Shown here piece after piece: positions 15,670 through 24,665 of a stretch of DNA of 64,000 nt. Source of the DNA: Actinomycetes bacterium (lineage in GTDB: Bacteria; Actinomycetota; Thermoleophilia; Gaiellales; Gaiellaceae). Every line of letters begins with the position of its first letter. Positions within the stretch are counted from its first letter, which is position 1. Location: assembly GCA_026708005.1 (NCBI GenBank), contig JAPOVR010000145.1:1-64000 (forward strand), given 5' to 3'. The notes beneath the pieces were generated by a model. It saw nothing but the letters and a program-made list of their open reading frames with translations. It was not told where the DNA came from and did no database searches. A program made the translations under genes and the position numbers.

Positions 15670-16694
15670 CGCTCCTCCTTCGAGTTGTAGATCGGCTTCT
15701 CCACGATTCGCGCGCGACGCAGATTCTTGCGGATGTCGAGTATGAGCTCACGGCCAACCTCTGCCACCCCGGCAGGGACGTACGCGAGACCGATACCCCG
15801 CTCCAGCATCGGCGAGAACCCGCCGGAGGTCACAGTGCCTCCTTCCTCCACCCTCATGCCTGCCCGCGGAATCCCCTTGTCCTCCATGACGAACGGCACC
15901 AGCCGCTCCGCAGGGCCGGTCGCCTCGATTTCCCGCAAGCGCGCCGCCCCGGTGAACTCCTTCTCGGTCCTCACGGCAAACCCCAGGCCCGCGGCAAACG
16001 GGTCCCGCCCCTCGTCGAGGTCCTGACCGTGAAGTGGCAGGCACGCTTCGAGCCGCAGGGTATCCCTGGCACCGAGCCCGCACGGCCTGACGCCGCGCGA
16101 CACGATGGCATCCCACAGCCTCGGAGCGTCGGCAGGATCGCACATGAGCTCACAGCCCGGCTCACCTGTATAGCCCGTTCCCGCCACCAGGCACTCGGTG
16201 CCGAGCACGCAGTCCTCTCGCCATGTGAACGGCTTGACCGACGTCTCAAGCGCCGCCAACGCGCGTGGCCCCTGAACTGCAAGCATTGCCCAGCTCTCGG
16301 ATGCGTCGGTCGCCTCGGGCAGGGCGGCGAGGTCGAGCTCGACGTTAGCCGCGTTGACGACAAGCAGGTAGGTGCCGTTGCGGCGATAGGCGATGAGATC
16401 GTCGACGACACCGCCGTCGGCGTTCGTGATCAGCGTGTACTGGGATTCGCCTGCCCCGATGCGGTCGAGGTCGTTCGTGAGGTGAGCCTGGAGGTAGTCA
16501 TGCGCATCCTCCCCGTCAACAAGCAGCTGGCCCATGTGCGAGACGTCGAAGACGCCGGCGCGCGAGCGCACCTCGCGATGCTCCTCGATGATCGACGAGT
16601 ACAGGACGGGCATCTCCCAGCCCGCAAACGGCACCACGCGAGCTCCGAGCTCCACGTGGCGTTCGTGCAGCGGCGTCCGCTGGAGACTGCCCAC
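15666..16694 (-). CDS. gcvT: glycine cleavage system aminomethyltransferase (T protein)
   Basis: A 342-residue tetrahydrofolate-dependent enzyme that releases ammonia from the aminomethyl-lipoyl H protein and forms methylene-THF. The N-terminal block FAGWEMPVLY and the FDVSHMGQ motif are present, with GYTGEPGCE in the centre and the barrel domain at the C-terminus. It is the first gene of the gcv unit, 99 bases downstream of ftsZ on the same strand. I looked for a glycine riboswitch in that gap and saw none, so the operon may be read through from ftsZ or have an unseen promoter. Confidence 0.95.
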   Translation of the reverse strand: MGSLQRTPLHERHVELGARVVPFAGWEMPVLYSSIIEEHREVRSRAGVFDVSHMGQLLVDGEDAHDYLQAHLTNDLDRIGAGESQYTLITNADGGVVDDLIAYRRNGTYLLVVNAANVELDLAALPEATDASESWAMLAVQGPRALAALETSVKPFTWREDCVLGTECLVAGTGYTGEPGCELMCDPADAPRLWDAIVSRGVRPCGLGARDTLRLEACLPLHGQDLDEGRDPFAAGLGFAVRTEKEFTGAARLREIEATGPAERLVPFVMEDKGIPRAGMRVEEGGTVTSGGFSPMLERGIGLAYVPAGVAEVGRELILDIRKNLRRARIVEKPIYNSKEER

Positions 16695-16793
16695 AGCCCG
16701 TCCATCCTATGCCTGGACGCAGCCGGGCGCCCACACGGCGGCCCGTCTGGCTCTCCTGCGGCCGAAACGGCGGCGAGTCCTTCGGGTGATCCG

Positions 16794-17891
16794 CTAGTCG
16801 TCTCTGAGGAACGTCGGCACTTCCAGCACCTCTGACGGGATCTCGAAGGTGTCTTTCGCCGGCTCGCCGGCTCGGCTCGTCGCGGTGCGCCGTTCCCGTT
16901 CTTGGCGCCTCGGTCGCTCCGCGCGCTTGACCCGGCGTGGTGCCGGCCCAGCGAACCCCGTCGCGATGACAGTTACGCGAACCTCGTCGCCGGCGGACTC
17001 ATCGATGACCGCACCGAAGATCACGTTCGCGTTGCGGTCGGCCGCCCCGGTGACGACCTCGGCCGCGTCATTGACCTCGAAGAGGCCTGTGTCGGGGCCG
17101 CCGGTGATGTTGAGCAGGATGCCGGTTGCACCCTCTACAGACGCCTCGAGCAGCGGAGACGAGACGGCCGCCCGCGCGGCCTCGGCTGCCCGGTTCTCGC
17201 CGCTCGCAACACCGATGCCCATCAGGGCCGACCCAGCATCCTGCATGATCGTGCGCACATCGGCGAAGTCGAGGTTCACCATGCCAGGCACGGTAATGAG
17301 ATCGGTAATGCCTTGCACACCCTGGCGCAGAATGTCGTCTGCCATCTTGAAGGCGTCGATGATCGACGTCTGCTTTTGCACGACCGAGAGCAGCCGATCG
17401 TTCGGGATGATGATCAGCGTATCGACGTTCTCGCTCAGGTTCCGAATACCGTCCTCTGCCTGATCGGTCCGGCGCTGCCCTTCGAACGTGAACGGCCGTG
17501 TTACGACTCCGACCGTGAGCGCATCGATCTCGCGCGCGATACCCGCGATCACCGGAGCAGCGCCCGTCCCGGTGCCGCCGCCTTCGCCCGCTGTGACGAA
17601 GATCATGTCCGCGCCCTTCAACGACTCCTTCAGCTCATCCCGTGACTCCATCGCCGCCTCATTGCCGACCTCGGGATCAGCACCGGCACCGAGACCCCGA
17701 GTCACGCTTGCGCCGATGTGCAGCTTCACATCGGACTCGCACATCAGCAGCGCCTGGGCATCGGTATTGACCGCGATGAACTCCACACCCTTCAGTCCGA
17801 CGTCGACCATGCGATTCACAGCGTTCGTGCCGCCGCCGCCGACGCCGACTACTTTGATGACCGCCATGTAGCTGCCTGTTTGCTCTCTCAC
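16794..17891 (-). CDS. ftsZ: cell division protein FtsZ
   Basis: A 365-residue tubulin-like GTPase that forms the division ring. The tubulin signature GGGTGTG is at 104-110 and the N-terminal [13 protein letters not shown] at 16-28. The C-terminal tail ends with a conserved short peptide (VPTFLRDD) after a basic variable linker. The start is GTG at 17891; an ATG eight codons in (MAVIKVVG) is an alternative that fits the family N-terminus better. It is preceded by its own promoter and by the ftsQ terminator, which implies expression partly separate from the rest of the cluster. No ftsA lies nearby, as usual in actinobacteria. Confidence 0.97.
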   Translation of the reverse strand: MREQTGSYMAVIKVVGVGGGGTNAVNRMVDVGLKGVEFIAVNTDAQALLMCESDVKLHIGASVTRGLGAGADPEVGNEAAMESRDELKESLKGADMIFVTAGEGGGTGTGAAPVIAGIAREIDALTVGVVTRPFTFEGQRRTDQAEDGIRNLSENVDTLIIIPNDRLLSVVQKQTSIIDAFKMADDILRQGVQGITDLITVPGMVNLDFADVRTIMQDAGSALMGIGVASGENRAAEAARAAVSSPLLEASVEGATGILLNITGGPDTGLFEVNDAAEVVTGAADRNANVIFGAVIDESAGDEVRVTVIATGFAGPAPRRVKRAERPRRQERERRTATSRAGEPAKDTFEIPSEVLEVPTFLRDD

Positions 17892-17934
17892 CTCAACGTC
17901 CCTTCACGTGAAGCTTAACGCGAGCTTGTGCCTT

Positions 17935-17963
17935 AGATTACGCTTCTAAAATAGCCCTGTCAA
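17935..17963 (-). promoter_or_regulatory. ftsZ promoter
   Basis: On the minus strand TTGACA (plus 17958-17963) is followed after exactly 17 bases by TAATCT (17935-17940), close to the sigma70 consensus. The region is unusually AT-rich for this DNA. It is 44 bases upstream of the ftsZ GTG and just downstream of the ftsQ terminator. Confidence 0.75.
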
Positions 17964-17990
17964 CTACACAATTTGCAGGGGAAAGAGATG

Positions 17991-18018
17991 AAAAAGTCTA
18001 AGGCTAAAGTTTAGACTT
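17991..18018 (-). terminator. intrinsic terminator after ftsQ
   Basis: On the minus strand AAGTCTAA (18018-18011) pairs with TTAGACTT (18001-17994) around a nine-base loop and runs into five Ts. The stem includes the ftsQ stop codon TAA. This is a classical Rho-independent terminator that would end the mraZ-ftsQ transcript. Confidence 0.75.
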
Positions 18019-18832
18019 GATGGTTAGTGGCAGCCACAGGGCGCTCTGGAACGCTCACGTCCAGGTAGGCAAGCGACTGTGCTTCAGCCCGGGGAAGGGT
18101 TCTGAGTATCCGATTTGCGACCGCGAGTTTCAGCCGAAATGCCGACGCCTCTCCAAGCCGAAGCTCAAGCTTCTGGCCGCTGTCTACCACGAGCGTCAGG
18201 TCATCGGCATTGCCGTGTGCTGACAGCACCCGCATGGGGAAGTCCGCCGGCAATCGGCTGAGCGCCTGAGCTGCGAGCACGCCCTCCTGGCTCGTCATGG
18301 CGTGGCCGGGCTCGAAGTTGTGTCCCGAAGCCAACCAGATTCTCGGCAGGCGACCTGCGATATCCGGACCGCCTGCACGGATCACACGGCCTCGTCCGCT
18401 CACGACCCACGCGGCGTCGCCCGAGCGAACGACCGCGGTTGGTTTCTCGGGCGTGAGACGGACCTTGAGCGTCCTTGGAAAGTCGCGGTCGGCCTTGGCA
18501 GCGAGAACGCCGGGAACACCCCTGGCGATCTCCTTGACACGCGTCTCATCGAGGCTGACGAGCTTCTCGCCTCTCAGAGGAGCAAGAGCGCGCTTGACTG
18601 CCCTCGTCACCTTGGCCGGGCCTCCGGTCACCTCCACCTTCTGAACCGTGAACACCGTGGTCCAGGTGAGGAGCACGTAGCCGATGAGAGCCACGCTTGC
18701 CGCGAGCAGCCCAGTGGTGAGGATTCGTCTCGAGGCGCTCGAGGCCTGTGGCTTGGGCTTCGTGCGCACAGGCGCGCGCGGGGTGTGCTTCCTCGAGGAC
18801 GGCATGTCGCCGACTTCGCCCTCGGCCGGCAA
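18011..18832 (-). CDS. ftsQ: cell division protein FtsQ / DivIB
   Basis: A 273-residue bitopic membrane protein. A basic cytoplasmic tail of about 36 residues is followed by one transmembrane helix (about 37-57). A POTRA-like domain starts at VFTVQKVEVTGG and a beta domain contains PEKPTAVVRSG and VVSGRGRVIRAG. It bridges early and late divisome proteins through FtsL. It is the last gene before ftsZ, 60 bases downstream of murB, and its stop codon lies inside the terminator hairpin. Confidence 0.88.
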   Translation of the reverse strand: MPAEGEVGDMPSSRKHTPRAPVRTKPKPQASSASRRILTTGLLAASVALIGYVLLTWTTVFTVQKVEVTGGPAKVTRAVKRALAPLRGEKLVSLDETRVKEIARGVPGVLAAKADRDFPRTLKVRLTPEKPTAVVRSGDAAWVVSGRGRVIRAGGPDIAGRLPRIWLASGHNFEPGHAMTSQEGVLAAQALSRLPADFPMRVLSAHGNADDLTLVVDSGQKLELRLGEASAFRLKLAVANRILRTLPRAEAQSLAYLDVSVPERPVAATNHQV

Positions 18833-18892
18833 GGTCCTCTACCTCTTAGGGACTCGCTCCTTACGCAGGACCCCTGAGTGGGTACGCAGCAC

Positions 18893-19780
18893 CTAGCGAC
18901 TGCTGCCTGCGGAGGTGTCTGAGCCGATGTCGCCCACCATGACGACCTCTGTCTCGAGCGTCACGCCAAAGTGCTCATGCGCAGCCCGCTTGGCTGCGAC
19001 GACCAGGGCGAGCGCGTCGGCCGTCGTCGCTCCGCCTGCGTTCTCGATGAAGTTCGCATGCTTTGGGGAGATCTGCGCGCCGCCAATGCGGTATCCCCGC
19101 AGGCCGCATGCATCGAGCATCCTGCCGGCGGTCAGCTCATGCTCGGGGTTCTTGAAGACGCTGCCAAAGGTGCGGCGGTTGGTCGGCTGGGCCTCCTTGC
19201 GCAGGGTCTGCAGCTCAGCGACCGTCGCTTTGATGGCCTCAGAAGGGCGGTGTCGCAGCGCAAGTTCGGCCCGCGCGACAACCTGGCCATGGCGAAGCTC
19301 GGAGCGCCGGTAGTCGAGCCCGAGCTCCCCGGGTGTGCGCCAGGCGGGACCGTCGCAGTCGACGACCAGCGCCCGCCTGAGAACGCCGGCGATGTCGCCG
19401 CCGTAGGCCCCGGCGTTCATCCAGACGCCACCGCCTGCGGAGCCTGGAATCGCGCAGGCGAACTCGAGGCCGCCGAGACTCGCTGCTCGGGCCTTGTGCA
19501 GGCAGACGGCAAGCGGAGCTCCGCCGCCGGCGATGACGGCGGTGTCCTCCACCGAGACCGTGGCCAGCTCCCCTCGTAGCCGGAGAAAGACGCCGTCGAA
19601 GCCCTCGTCGGGGACGAGGATGTTCGAGCCGAGGCCGATGGTGACGACGGGTAGCTTGCGGCGATGCGCAAAGACAAGCGCGTCGGTCAGCTCAGCCACC
19701 GACCGTGGCTCGGCCAGGAAGCGGGCCGGGCCTCCGGTCCCAATCGTCGTGAGCCGGCTGAGCTGTACCCCTTCGTTCAC
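18893..19780 (-). CDS. murB: UDP-N-acetylenolpyruvoylglucosamine reductase
   Basis: A 295-residue FAD enzyme that reduces enolpyruvyl-UDP-GlcNAc to UDP-MurNAc in cytoplasmic peptidoglycan synthesis. The FAD-binding block includes IGLGSNILVPDEGFDG near 49-64. GSVFKNPE holds the active-site Ser, and the region after it (RIGGAQISPKHANFI) is typical. It overlaps murC by four bases. Confidence 0.95.
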   Translation of the reverse strand: MNEGVQLSRLTTIGTGGPARFLAEPRSVAELTDALVFAHRRKLPVVTIGLGSNILVPDEGFDGVFLRLRGELATVSVEDTAVIAGGGAPLAVCLHKARAASLGGLEFACAIPGSAGGGVWMNAGAYGGDIAGVLRRALVVDCDGPAWRTPGELGLDYRRSELRHGQVVARAELALRHRPSEAIKATVAELQTLRKEAQPTNRRTFGSVFKNPEHELTAGRMLDACGLRGYRIGGAQISPKHANFIENAGGATTADALALVVAAKRAAHEHFGVTLETEVVMVGDIGSDTSAGSSR

Positions 19781-21030
19781 GGCCTGAAGCGCTCTGCGAA
19801 CAGCGGGATCGCGCGCGCGACGTCTCCTGCCCCCATCGTGACGACGATATCCCCCGGGACGGCGCCGGCGGCCACCATCGCGGGAGCATCCTCAAGCTCG
19901 GGCGCATACATGACCGGCATCCCCGGGCGGTAGCGGCAGAGGGAATCCACGATGAGCTTGGCCGTCACGCCCGCCAGCGGCTGCTCACGGGCTGGGTAGA
20001 TCTCGGTCACGCAGACGGCATCCGCTGCGGCGAGAGCCTCTGCGAACTCGGCATGGAGGTGGAGCGTCCGCGAGAAGAGGTGAGGCTGGAAGAGGACGTG
20101 CAGGCGTCCGCGGTCTGAGGCGGTCTCGCGAAGCGCAGCGAGCGCCGCTGCGACCTCGACGGGATGGTGCCCATAGTCGTCGTAGAGATGCACCCCGCCC
20201 GGACGGCCGTGGAACTCGACTCGCCTCGCGACTCCCCGAAAGGCCGCCAGCTCCTCGGCAGCCTTTCCGGCATTGACACCCACCGCCTCGAGCGCGGCCA
20301 GGGCGCAGGCGGCGTTGTGCCGATTGTGCTCCCCCGGGGTGGCAAGCTCGAACTGAACCGGCGCAAGCAGCGAGCCATGGACGACGGTCGCGCTCGCCGG
20401 CAGCGATGCAACCCACGCCTCGAAGAGACCCTCAACCTCAGCGCGGGACGCGAAGGTCGCGTGGTGATCGAGGTCGACGTTGGTGATGACGGCGACAGTC
20501 GGGGAGAGCAGCTCGAGCGAGCGGTCGCTCTCGTCCCCCTCGGTGACCAGCCAGCTGGTGCCCGCGCGGGCGTTTCCGCCGAGTTGCGGGACCATGCCGC
20601 CGATCAGGAACGTCGGGTCGTGGCCGAGCCGCTCCAGGCAGAAGGCGATCATGGCCGCGGTCGTCGTCTTGCCATGAGCGCCGGCCACGACGATGGCGGG
20701 AAGCTCATGGACAAGGTCGGCGAGCAGCGCGCCTCGGGAGATCGTCGGCCGGCCGGCGACCTCCGGGTTGTCGGGAGGTATGGCCGTGGAGGCCACGACC
20801 TCAAAGCCGGGCGGGACGTTGGCTGCGTCATGCCCTGGAGTCACCGCGATGCCCCGCTGCTCGAGCAGCTCGACGTAGTCGGAGCGCGCGTGGTCGGAGC
20901 CGCCCACACGGGCGCCGTGGGCCTGTGCGACAGCCGCGAGCGCGCTCATGCCAGCGCCGCCGATACCAACGAACCACAGGCTCCTATCGGCAAGCGTTCC
21001 CAAGGCGTACGAGCTCCTCGGCGATGGCAT
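19777..21030 (-). CDS. murC: UDP-N-acetylmuramate--L-alanine ligase
   Basis: A 417-residue Mur ligase that adds L-Ala to UDP-MurNAc. The N-terminal Rossmann motif GIGGAGMSALA is at 22-32 and the ATP P-loop GAHGKTTTA at 117-125. ITNVDLDHHATF and GEHNRHNAACA mark the central domain. The length is slightly short of the usual 450-490 but all domains are present. The ATG at 21030 gives a 47-base overlap with the murG 3' end; an in-frame TTG nine codons later would reduce it. Confidence 0.94.
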   Translation of the reverse strand: MPSPRSSYALGTLADRSLWFVGIGGAGMSALAAVAQAHGARVGGSDHARSDYVELLEQRGIAVTPGHDAANVPPGFEVVASTAIPPDNPEVAGRPTISRGALLADLVHELPAIVVAGAHGKTTTAAMIAFCLERLGHDPTFLIGGMVPQLGGNARAGTSWLVTEGDESDRSLELLSPTVAVITNVDLDHHATFASRAEVEGLFEAWVASLPASATVVHGSLLAPVQFELATPGEHNRHNAACALAALEAVGVNAGKAAEELAAFRGVARRVEFHGRPGGVHLYDDYGHHPVEVAAALAALRETASDRGRLHVLFQPHLFSRTLHLHAEFAEALAAADAVCVTEIYPAREQPLAGVTAKLIVDSLCRYRPGMPVMYAPELEDAPAMVAAGAVPGDIVVTMGAGDVARAIPLFAERFRP

Positions 21031-22054
21031 CCGCAGCGTCGGGCCGCGCGAGCCGTCGCATCGCGCGGCTCATCTTCACGCGCGTGCAGGGCTTGAGCAA
21101 CTCGTCAACGAGGAGACCCAGCTGCAGATCGGGCTCCGAGACGAGCATGGCTCCCCCGCCCGCGGCGAAGTACGCGGCGTTCTTCCGTTGGTGATCTGCC
21201 GTCGCATGCGGGAAGGGCACGAGCAGGGCTGGCTTCCCCGCTGCGGCGATCTCCCAGACTGTCCCGCCAGAGCGCGAGACCACAAGGTCACAGGCGGCAA
21301 GCGCCGTGCCGAACTCGTCGGTGAAGGGAACCAGCCGGTAGTCGGAGCGCGCGACGGCCTCCTTCAGCTGCGTGAAGTCGCGCTCGCCGCAGAGGTGGAG
21401 GATCGGGGGACCAGCGCGGCCGAACGCCTCGACGGCGGCCTCGTTGAGGGCGCGGGCGCCCTGGCTTCCGCCGACGACTAGCACGACCGGCCCATCGCTC
21501 GGAAGGCCGAACGCGCGCCGGGCGTCGAGCTGCGTTGCGGTGGACCTCGAGCGCGCGGGTATCGGACGGCCGACGACGGCGTAGCGCTTGCTCACCCGAC
21601 CGTCGATCGGGTAGGCGAGAAACGCCCGGGCCACAAGCGGCGCGGCGAGACGGTTGGCCAGGCCAAGGTGCGCATCGGCCTCGGTCAGAGCGGCCGGGAT
21701 CCCCAGGATGCGCGCGGCGAGGAGGACGGGGCCGCCCGTGAACCCGCCTCCACCGAGAACGACGTGCGGCCGGCGGCGACGGAGGATGCGCAGAGCCCGC
21801 CAGGGCGCTGCGGCTGCCGTGGCTCCAGAGCGGATCAGCTGGAGGCTGACACACCGCGGCAGGCCGGCCGTTCGAAGCGTGTCGAGCTCGAAGCCCGCGT
21901 CGGGAACGAGCCGACCCTCGATCTGGTCAGGCGAACCTGCGAAGCTCACGCGGACGCCACGCTGGGTCAGCGCGTCCGCGATTGCGAGCGCGGGCAGCAC
22001 GTGGCCGGCGGTTCCCCCGGCCGCGATCAGGCACTGAAGCGGCGTGTCGTGCAC
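20984..22054 (-). CDS. murG: UDP-GlcNAc:lipid I N-acetylglucosaminyltransferase
   Basis: A 356-residue GT-B glycosyltransferase that converts lipid I to lipid II on the inner face of the membrane. The loop motif AAGGTAGHVLPALAIA follows the start closely. VLGGGGFTGGPVLLAA and VVGGSQGARALNE mark the two domains, with SRSGGTVWEI as the donor-site motif. I choose GTG at 22054 because it puts the glycine-rich loop at the normal distance from the N-terminus. The frame is open to 22099 but that part only mirrors ftsW. It overlaps the ftsW 3' end by 128 bases. Confidence 0.92.
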   Translation of the reverse strand: MHDTPLQCLIAAGGTAGHVLPALAIADALTQRGVRVSFAGSPDQIEGRLVPDAGFELDTLRTAGLPRCVSLQLIRSGATAAAAPWRALRILRRRRPHVVLGGGGFTGGPVLLAARILGIPAALTEADAHLGLANRLAAPLVARAFLAYPIDGRVSKRYAVVGRPIPARSRSTATQLDARRAFGLPSDGPVVLVVGGSQGARALNEAAVEAFGRAGPPILHLCGERDFTQLKEAVARSDYRLVPFTDEFGTALAACDLVVSRSGGTVWEIAAAGKPALLVPFPHATADHQRKNAAYFAAGGGAMLVSEPDLQLGLLVDELLKPCTRVKMSRAMRRLARPDAADAIAEELVRLGNACR

Positions 22055-23303
22055 GGTCCTGTGCGATGTTAAGGAGTATGCCGACCGCGGCGAGGGCAAC
22101 GATCAGGTGCGAGCCTCCGTACGAGACGAACGGCAGCGGCAGCCCGGTGAGCGGGGCGATGCCCATCACGGAGGCGAGGTTGAGCATCGCCTGGCTGCCG
22201 ACGAGCGTGGTCAGCCCGACGGCCAAGCGCTTGGCAAAGGGATCGGCTGCACGCATGGCAATCATGAAGCCAGCCCACACGAACACCGCGTAGAGCACAA
22301 TCAGCGCCAGCGCGCCGAGGAGGCCGAGCTCCTCGGCGACGACCGCGAAGATCATGTCTGTCGAGGACTCCGGCAGGTAGTAGACCTTCTGGACGCTCTC
22401 GCCGAGCCCGTTGCCGAAGAGGCCTCCCGAGCCGATTGCGATCAGCGCCTGCACCGACTGGAACCCGGCCCCCTCCGGATCGGCCCATGGATCGAGGAAG
22501 CTCAGGATGCGGTCGCGCCTCCATGGCTCAAGCCAGACGGAGAGGAAGGCCACCGCTGCCGCAACGCTGCCTGCGAGCACGAGCAGCCGCATGGGCGTTC
22601 CGGAGACGATGAGGATGCTGCCGACGATCAGCCCAATGACGATTGCGGTGCCCAGGTCGGGCTCGAGCAGGACCAGCGCCACGATGACCCCCACCACGAC
22701 ACCGATAGGGCTCAGCAGCTCTCGCAGCGTCTGCGGCGCAGGCCGGCGCGCGAGGAACGCCGCGAGCCACAGCGCGAGCGCAACCTTCGTGAGCTCCGAT
22801 GGCTGAATGCCGATCGGGCCGAAGGTCAGCCAGCGCTGGGCACCGTTCACAGGGGTCGCGATGACCAAGACCGCGATCAAGAGCAGGATCGAGGCCGCGA
22901 GCAACGGGGCGGCTGAGCGGCGGATCCAGCGGAGATCGATCCGGGCGAGAACCATCAGCAACACCACTCCCGCCGCGGCAAAGAGCGCCTGGCGCTTCAG
23001 GTAGGCGAACTCGTCTCCGAGCGCCAGCGCGGAGCGAACCGAGCTCGCGCTGAACACCATCACGAGGCCGAACGCGAGCAGACCGAGGGCCGAGAGCAGG
23101 AGGGCCGCATAGGCAAACTGCCCTGGCCCCACATCGCGCCGCCGCGGCTGGCGGGAGCCGCTCGTCCTCTTCGCTGCCTGCGAGGGAACCGCGCGCAGGT
23201 GCGCCCGACCGCGGCCGGACCGACCGCGTCCCGAGCCCCGCCGCTGCCGCCGGTGCCCACCCGCCGCGGGCTCGCGTGTGCGCTCGGTGTCCGAGGCTCG
23301 CAT
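21927..23303 (-). CDS. ftsW: SEDS-family lipid II polymerase FtsW
   Basis: A 458-residue multi-pass membrane protein with about ten transmembrane segments. It polymerises septal peptidoglycan together with FtsI. Family blocks seen are ALALGDEFAYLKRQ, FGPIGIQPSELTK, the long loop with LSFLDPWADPEGAGFQ, and the C-terminal NLASVMGIAPLTGLPLPFVS region. The N-terminus is a basic Arg/Gly-rich cytoplasmic extension of about 55 residues. The start ATG at 23303 overlaps the murD stop (ATGA). A basic C-terminal tail of about 40 residues runs into the murG coding region in another frame. Confidence 0.94.
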   Translation of the reverse strand: MRASDTERTREPAAGGHRRQRRGSGRGRSGRGRAHLRAVPSQAAKRTSGSRQPRRRDVGPGQFAYAALLLSALGLLAFGLVMVFSASSVRSALALGDEFAYLKRQALFAAAGVVLLMVLARIDLRWIRRSAAPLLAASILLLIAVLVIATPVNGAQRWLTFGPIGIQPSELTKVALALWLAAFLARRPAPQTLRELLSPIGVVVGVIVALVLLEPDLGTAIVIGLIVGSILIVSGTPMRLLVLAGSVAAAVAFLSVWLEPWRRDRILSFLDPWADPEGAGFQSVQALIAIGSGGLFGNGLGESVQKVYYLPESSTDMIFAVVAEELGLLGALALIVLYAVFVWAGFMIAMRAADPFAKRLAVGLTTLVGSQAMLNLASVMGIAPLTGLPLPFVSYGGSHLIVALAAVGILLNIAQDRARHAASVPDRGRGNRRPRAARARNRGRADPAWRPRELRRFA

Positions 23304-24580
23304 CAGAGACCCTGGACGATCTCGCGGAAGCACTCGCCGCGCTGCTCGAAGTCTCGGAACTGGTCGTAGCTTGCGCACGCGGGCGCGAGCACAACCGACG
23401 CTCCGGCCGCGCTCTTCGCAAACGCGCCCCGGACGGCAGATTCGAGGCTTCCGTCCAGCGAATGCGGAACCCCTACGGCTGACAGCGCGCGGGCGATCTC
23501 CGCAGCGGACTCGCCGATCAGGTACGCGTGCGCGACGCCGGTCTCCCGGGCCACCTCGGCGAAGCCGCCGAACGGCGTGCCTTTCCGGCTGCCCCCCATG
23601 ATCACCCGAGCTCCTGGATACGCGCGCAGGGCGCACTCGGCTGCCGCAGGGTTCGTGGCCTTCGAGTCGTTGACGAACAGGACGCCGCGTACCTCTCCGA
23701 TCGGCTCGAGGCGGTGGGCGACACCCCGGAACCGCGTGAGGGCATGGGCAACAGCCTGAGCGCCGATTCCAGCCGAGGCCGCGGCGGCGGCGGCGGCAGC
23801 GGCGTTCTCGCGGTTGTGCAGCCCGACCATGGCCGGTTCTGCGGGCAGGGCGTCGTCGGCGCTGAACTCCACCCGGCGCCCCGTGCCCGGCGTCTGGCCG
23901 AACCCGCGCGGGACGATGGCCACGTCATCCGCAGCCTGGTTCTCGAAGAGACGGAGCTTCGCAGCCGTGTACGACTCGAGGCTGCCGTGCCGATCGAGAT
24001 GGTCGGGAGCGAGATTGAGGAGCACGCCGGCGCGAGGCTGAAACGTCACGATGTCCTCGAGCTGGAAGCTCGAGAGCTCGCACGCAATCCACGCGTCGTC
24101 GGCGAGCGAGCCATCCAGCGAGCAGAGCGGAGTCCCGACGTTGCCGGCAACCGCGACCGACCGCCCGGCTGCACGGAAGATCGCGCCGAGCAGCTCAGTG
24201 GTGGTCGTCTTTCCGTTCGTGCCGGTCACGCCGACGATCGGGCGGTCGAGGATGCGGAAGCCCAGCTCGACCTCGCTCCAGACGTCGATGCGCCGGTCGT
24301 GCGCAGCAGCCACGAGCGGCGACGATGCGGGAATCCCAGGACTCTTGACGACAACCTCCACTCCTCGAAGCAACGCGAGGCCTGCGCTCGCGCCGACGCG
24401 CACTTCGACGCCGGCCGCCCGAAGCCTGCCCGTGTCCAGACCCTCATCGCGGTCGGTTCCCAGGACCTCGACGCCGCGGCGCACGAGCGCGAGCGCCGCC
24501 GCCTCCCCCGACCGGGCAAGGCCCACCACGAGCGCGCGCGCGGGAAGCCCGCGGCCTGCCGCAGACCGCGCGTCAGTCAC
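23303..24580 (-). CDS. murD: UDP-N-acetylmuramoylalanine--D-glutamate ligase
   Basis: A 425-residue Mur ligase adding D-Glu. The P-loop GVTGTNGKTTTTELL and the NLAPDHLDRHGS and NDSKATNPAAAECAL blocks are clear, and the C-terminal domain has VVLAPACASYDQFRDF, typical of MurD. The start is GTG at 24580. It lies 85 bases downstream of mraY and overlaps ftsW by the ATGA junction. Confidence 0.95.
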   Translation of the reverse strand: MTDARSAAGRGLPARALVVGLARSGEAAALALVRRGVEVLGTDRDEGLDTGRLRAAGVEVRVGASAGLALLRGVEVVVKSPGIPASSPLVAAAHDRRIDVWSEVELGFRILDRPIVGVTGTNGKTTTTELLGAIFRAAGRSVAVAGNVGTPLCSLDGSLADDAWIACELSSFQLEDIVTFQPRAGVLLNLAPDHLDRHGSLESYTAAKLRLFENQAADDVAIVPRGFGQTPGTGRRVEFSADDALPAEPAMVGLHNRENAAAAAAAAASAGIGAQAVAHALTRFRGVAHRLEPIGEVRGVLFVNDSKATNPAAAECALRAYPGARVIMGGSRKGTPFGGFAEVARETGVAHAYLIGESAAEIARALSAVGVPHSLDGSLESAVRGAFAKSAAGASVVLAPACASYDQFRDFEQRGECFREIVQGL

Positions 24581-24665
24581 GCAGCGCTCCCGGCTGGAGC
24601 AGGGGTTGCACGCTGCGCGCCGCGGAGGTGACAGGCCTGGCGCCGAGGCCCGAGGGCTCCACCAT

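Noticed and set aside
16695-16793. Possible glycine riboswitch upstream of gcvT
   Set aside because: The 99-base gap lacks the tandem aptamer core and is too short for two aptamers and an expression platform.
20984-22099. murG start at 22099
   Set aside because: The extra 15 residues merely read the ftsW coding strand in another frame. GTG at 22054 places the glycine-rich loop at the normal position.
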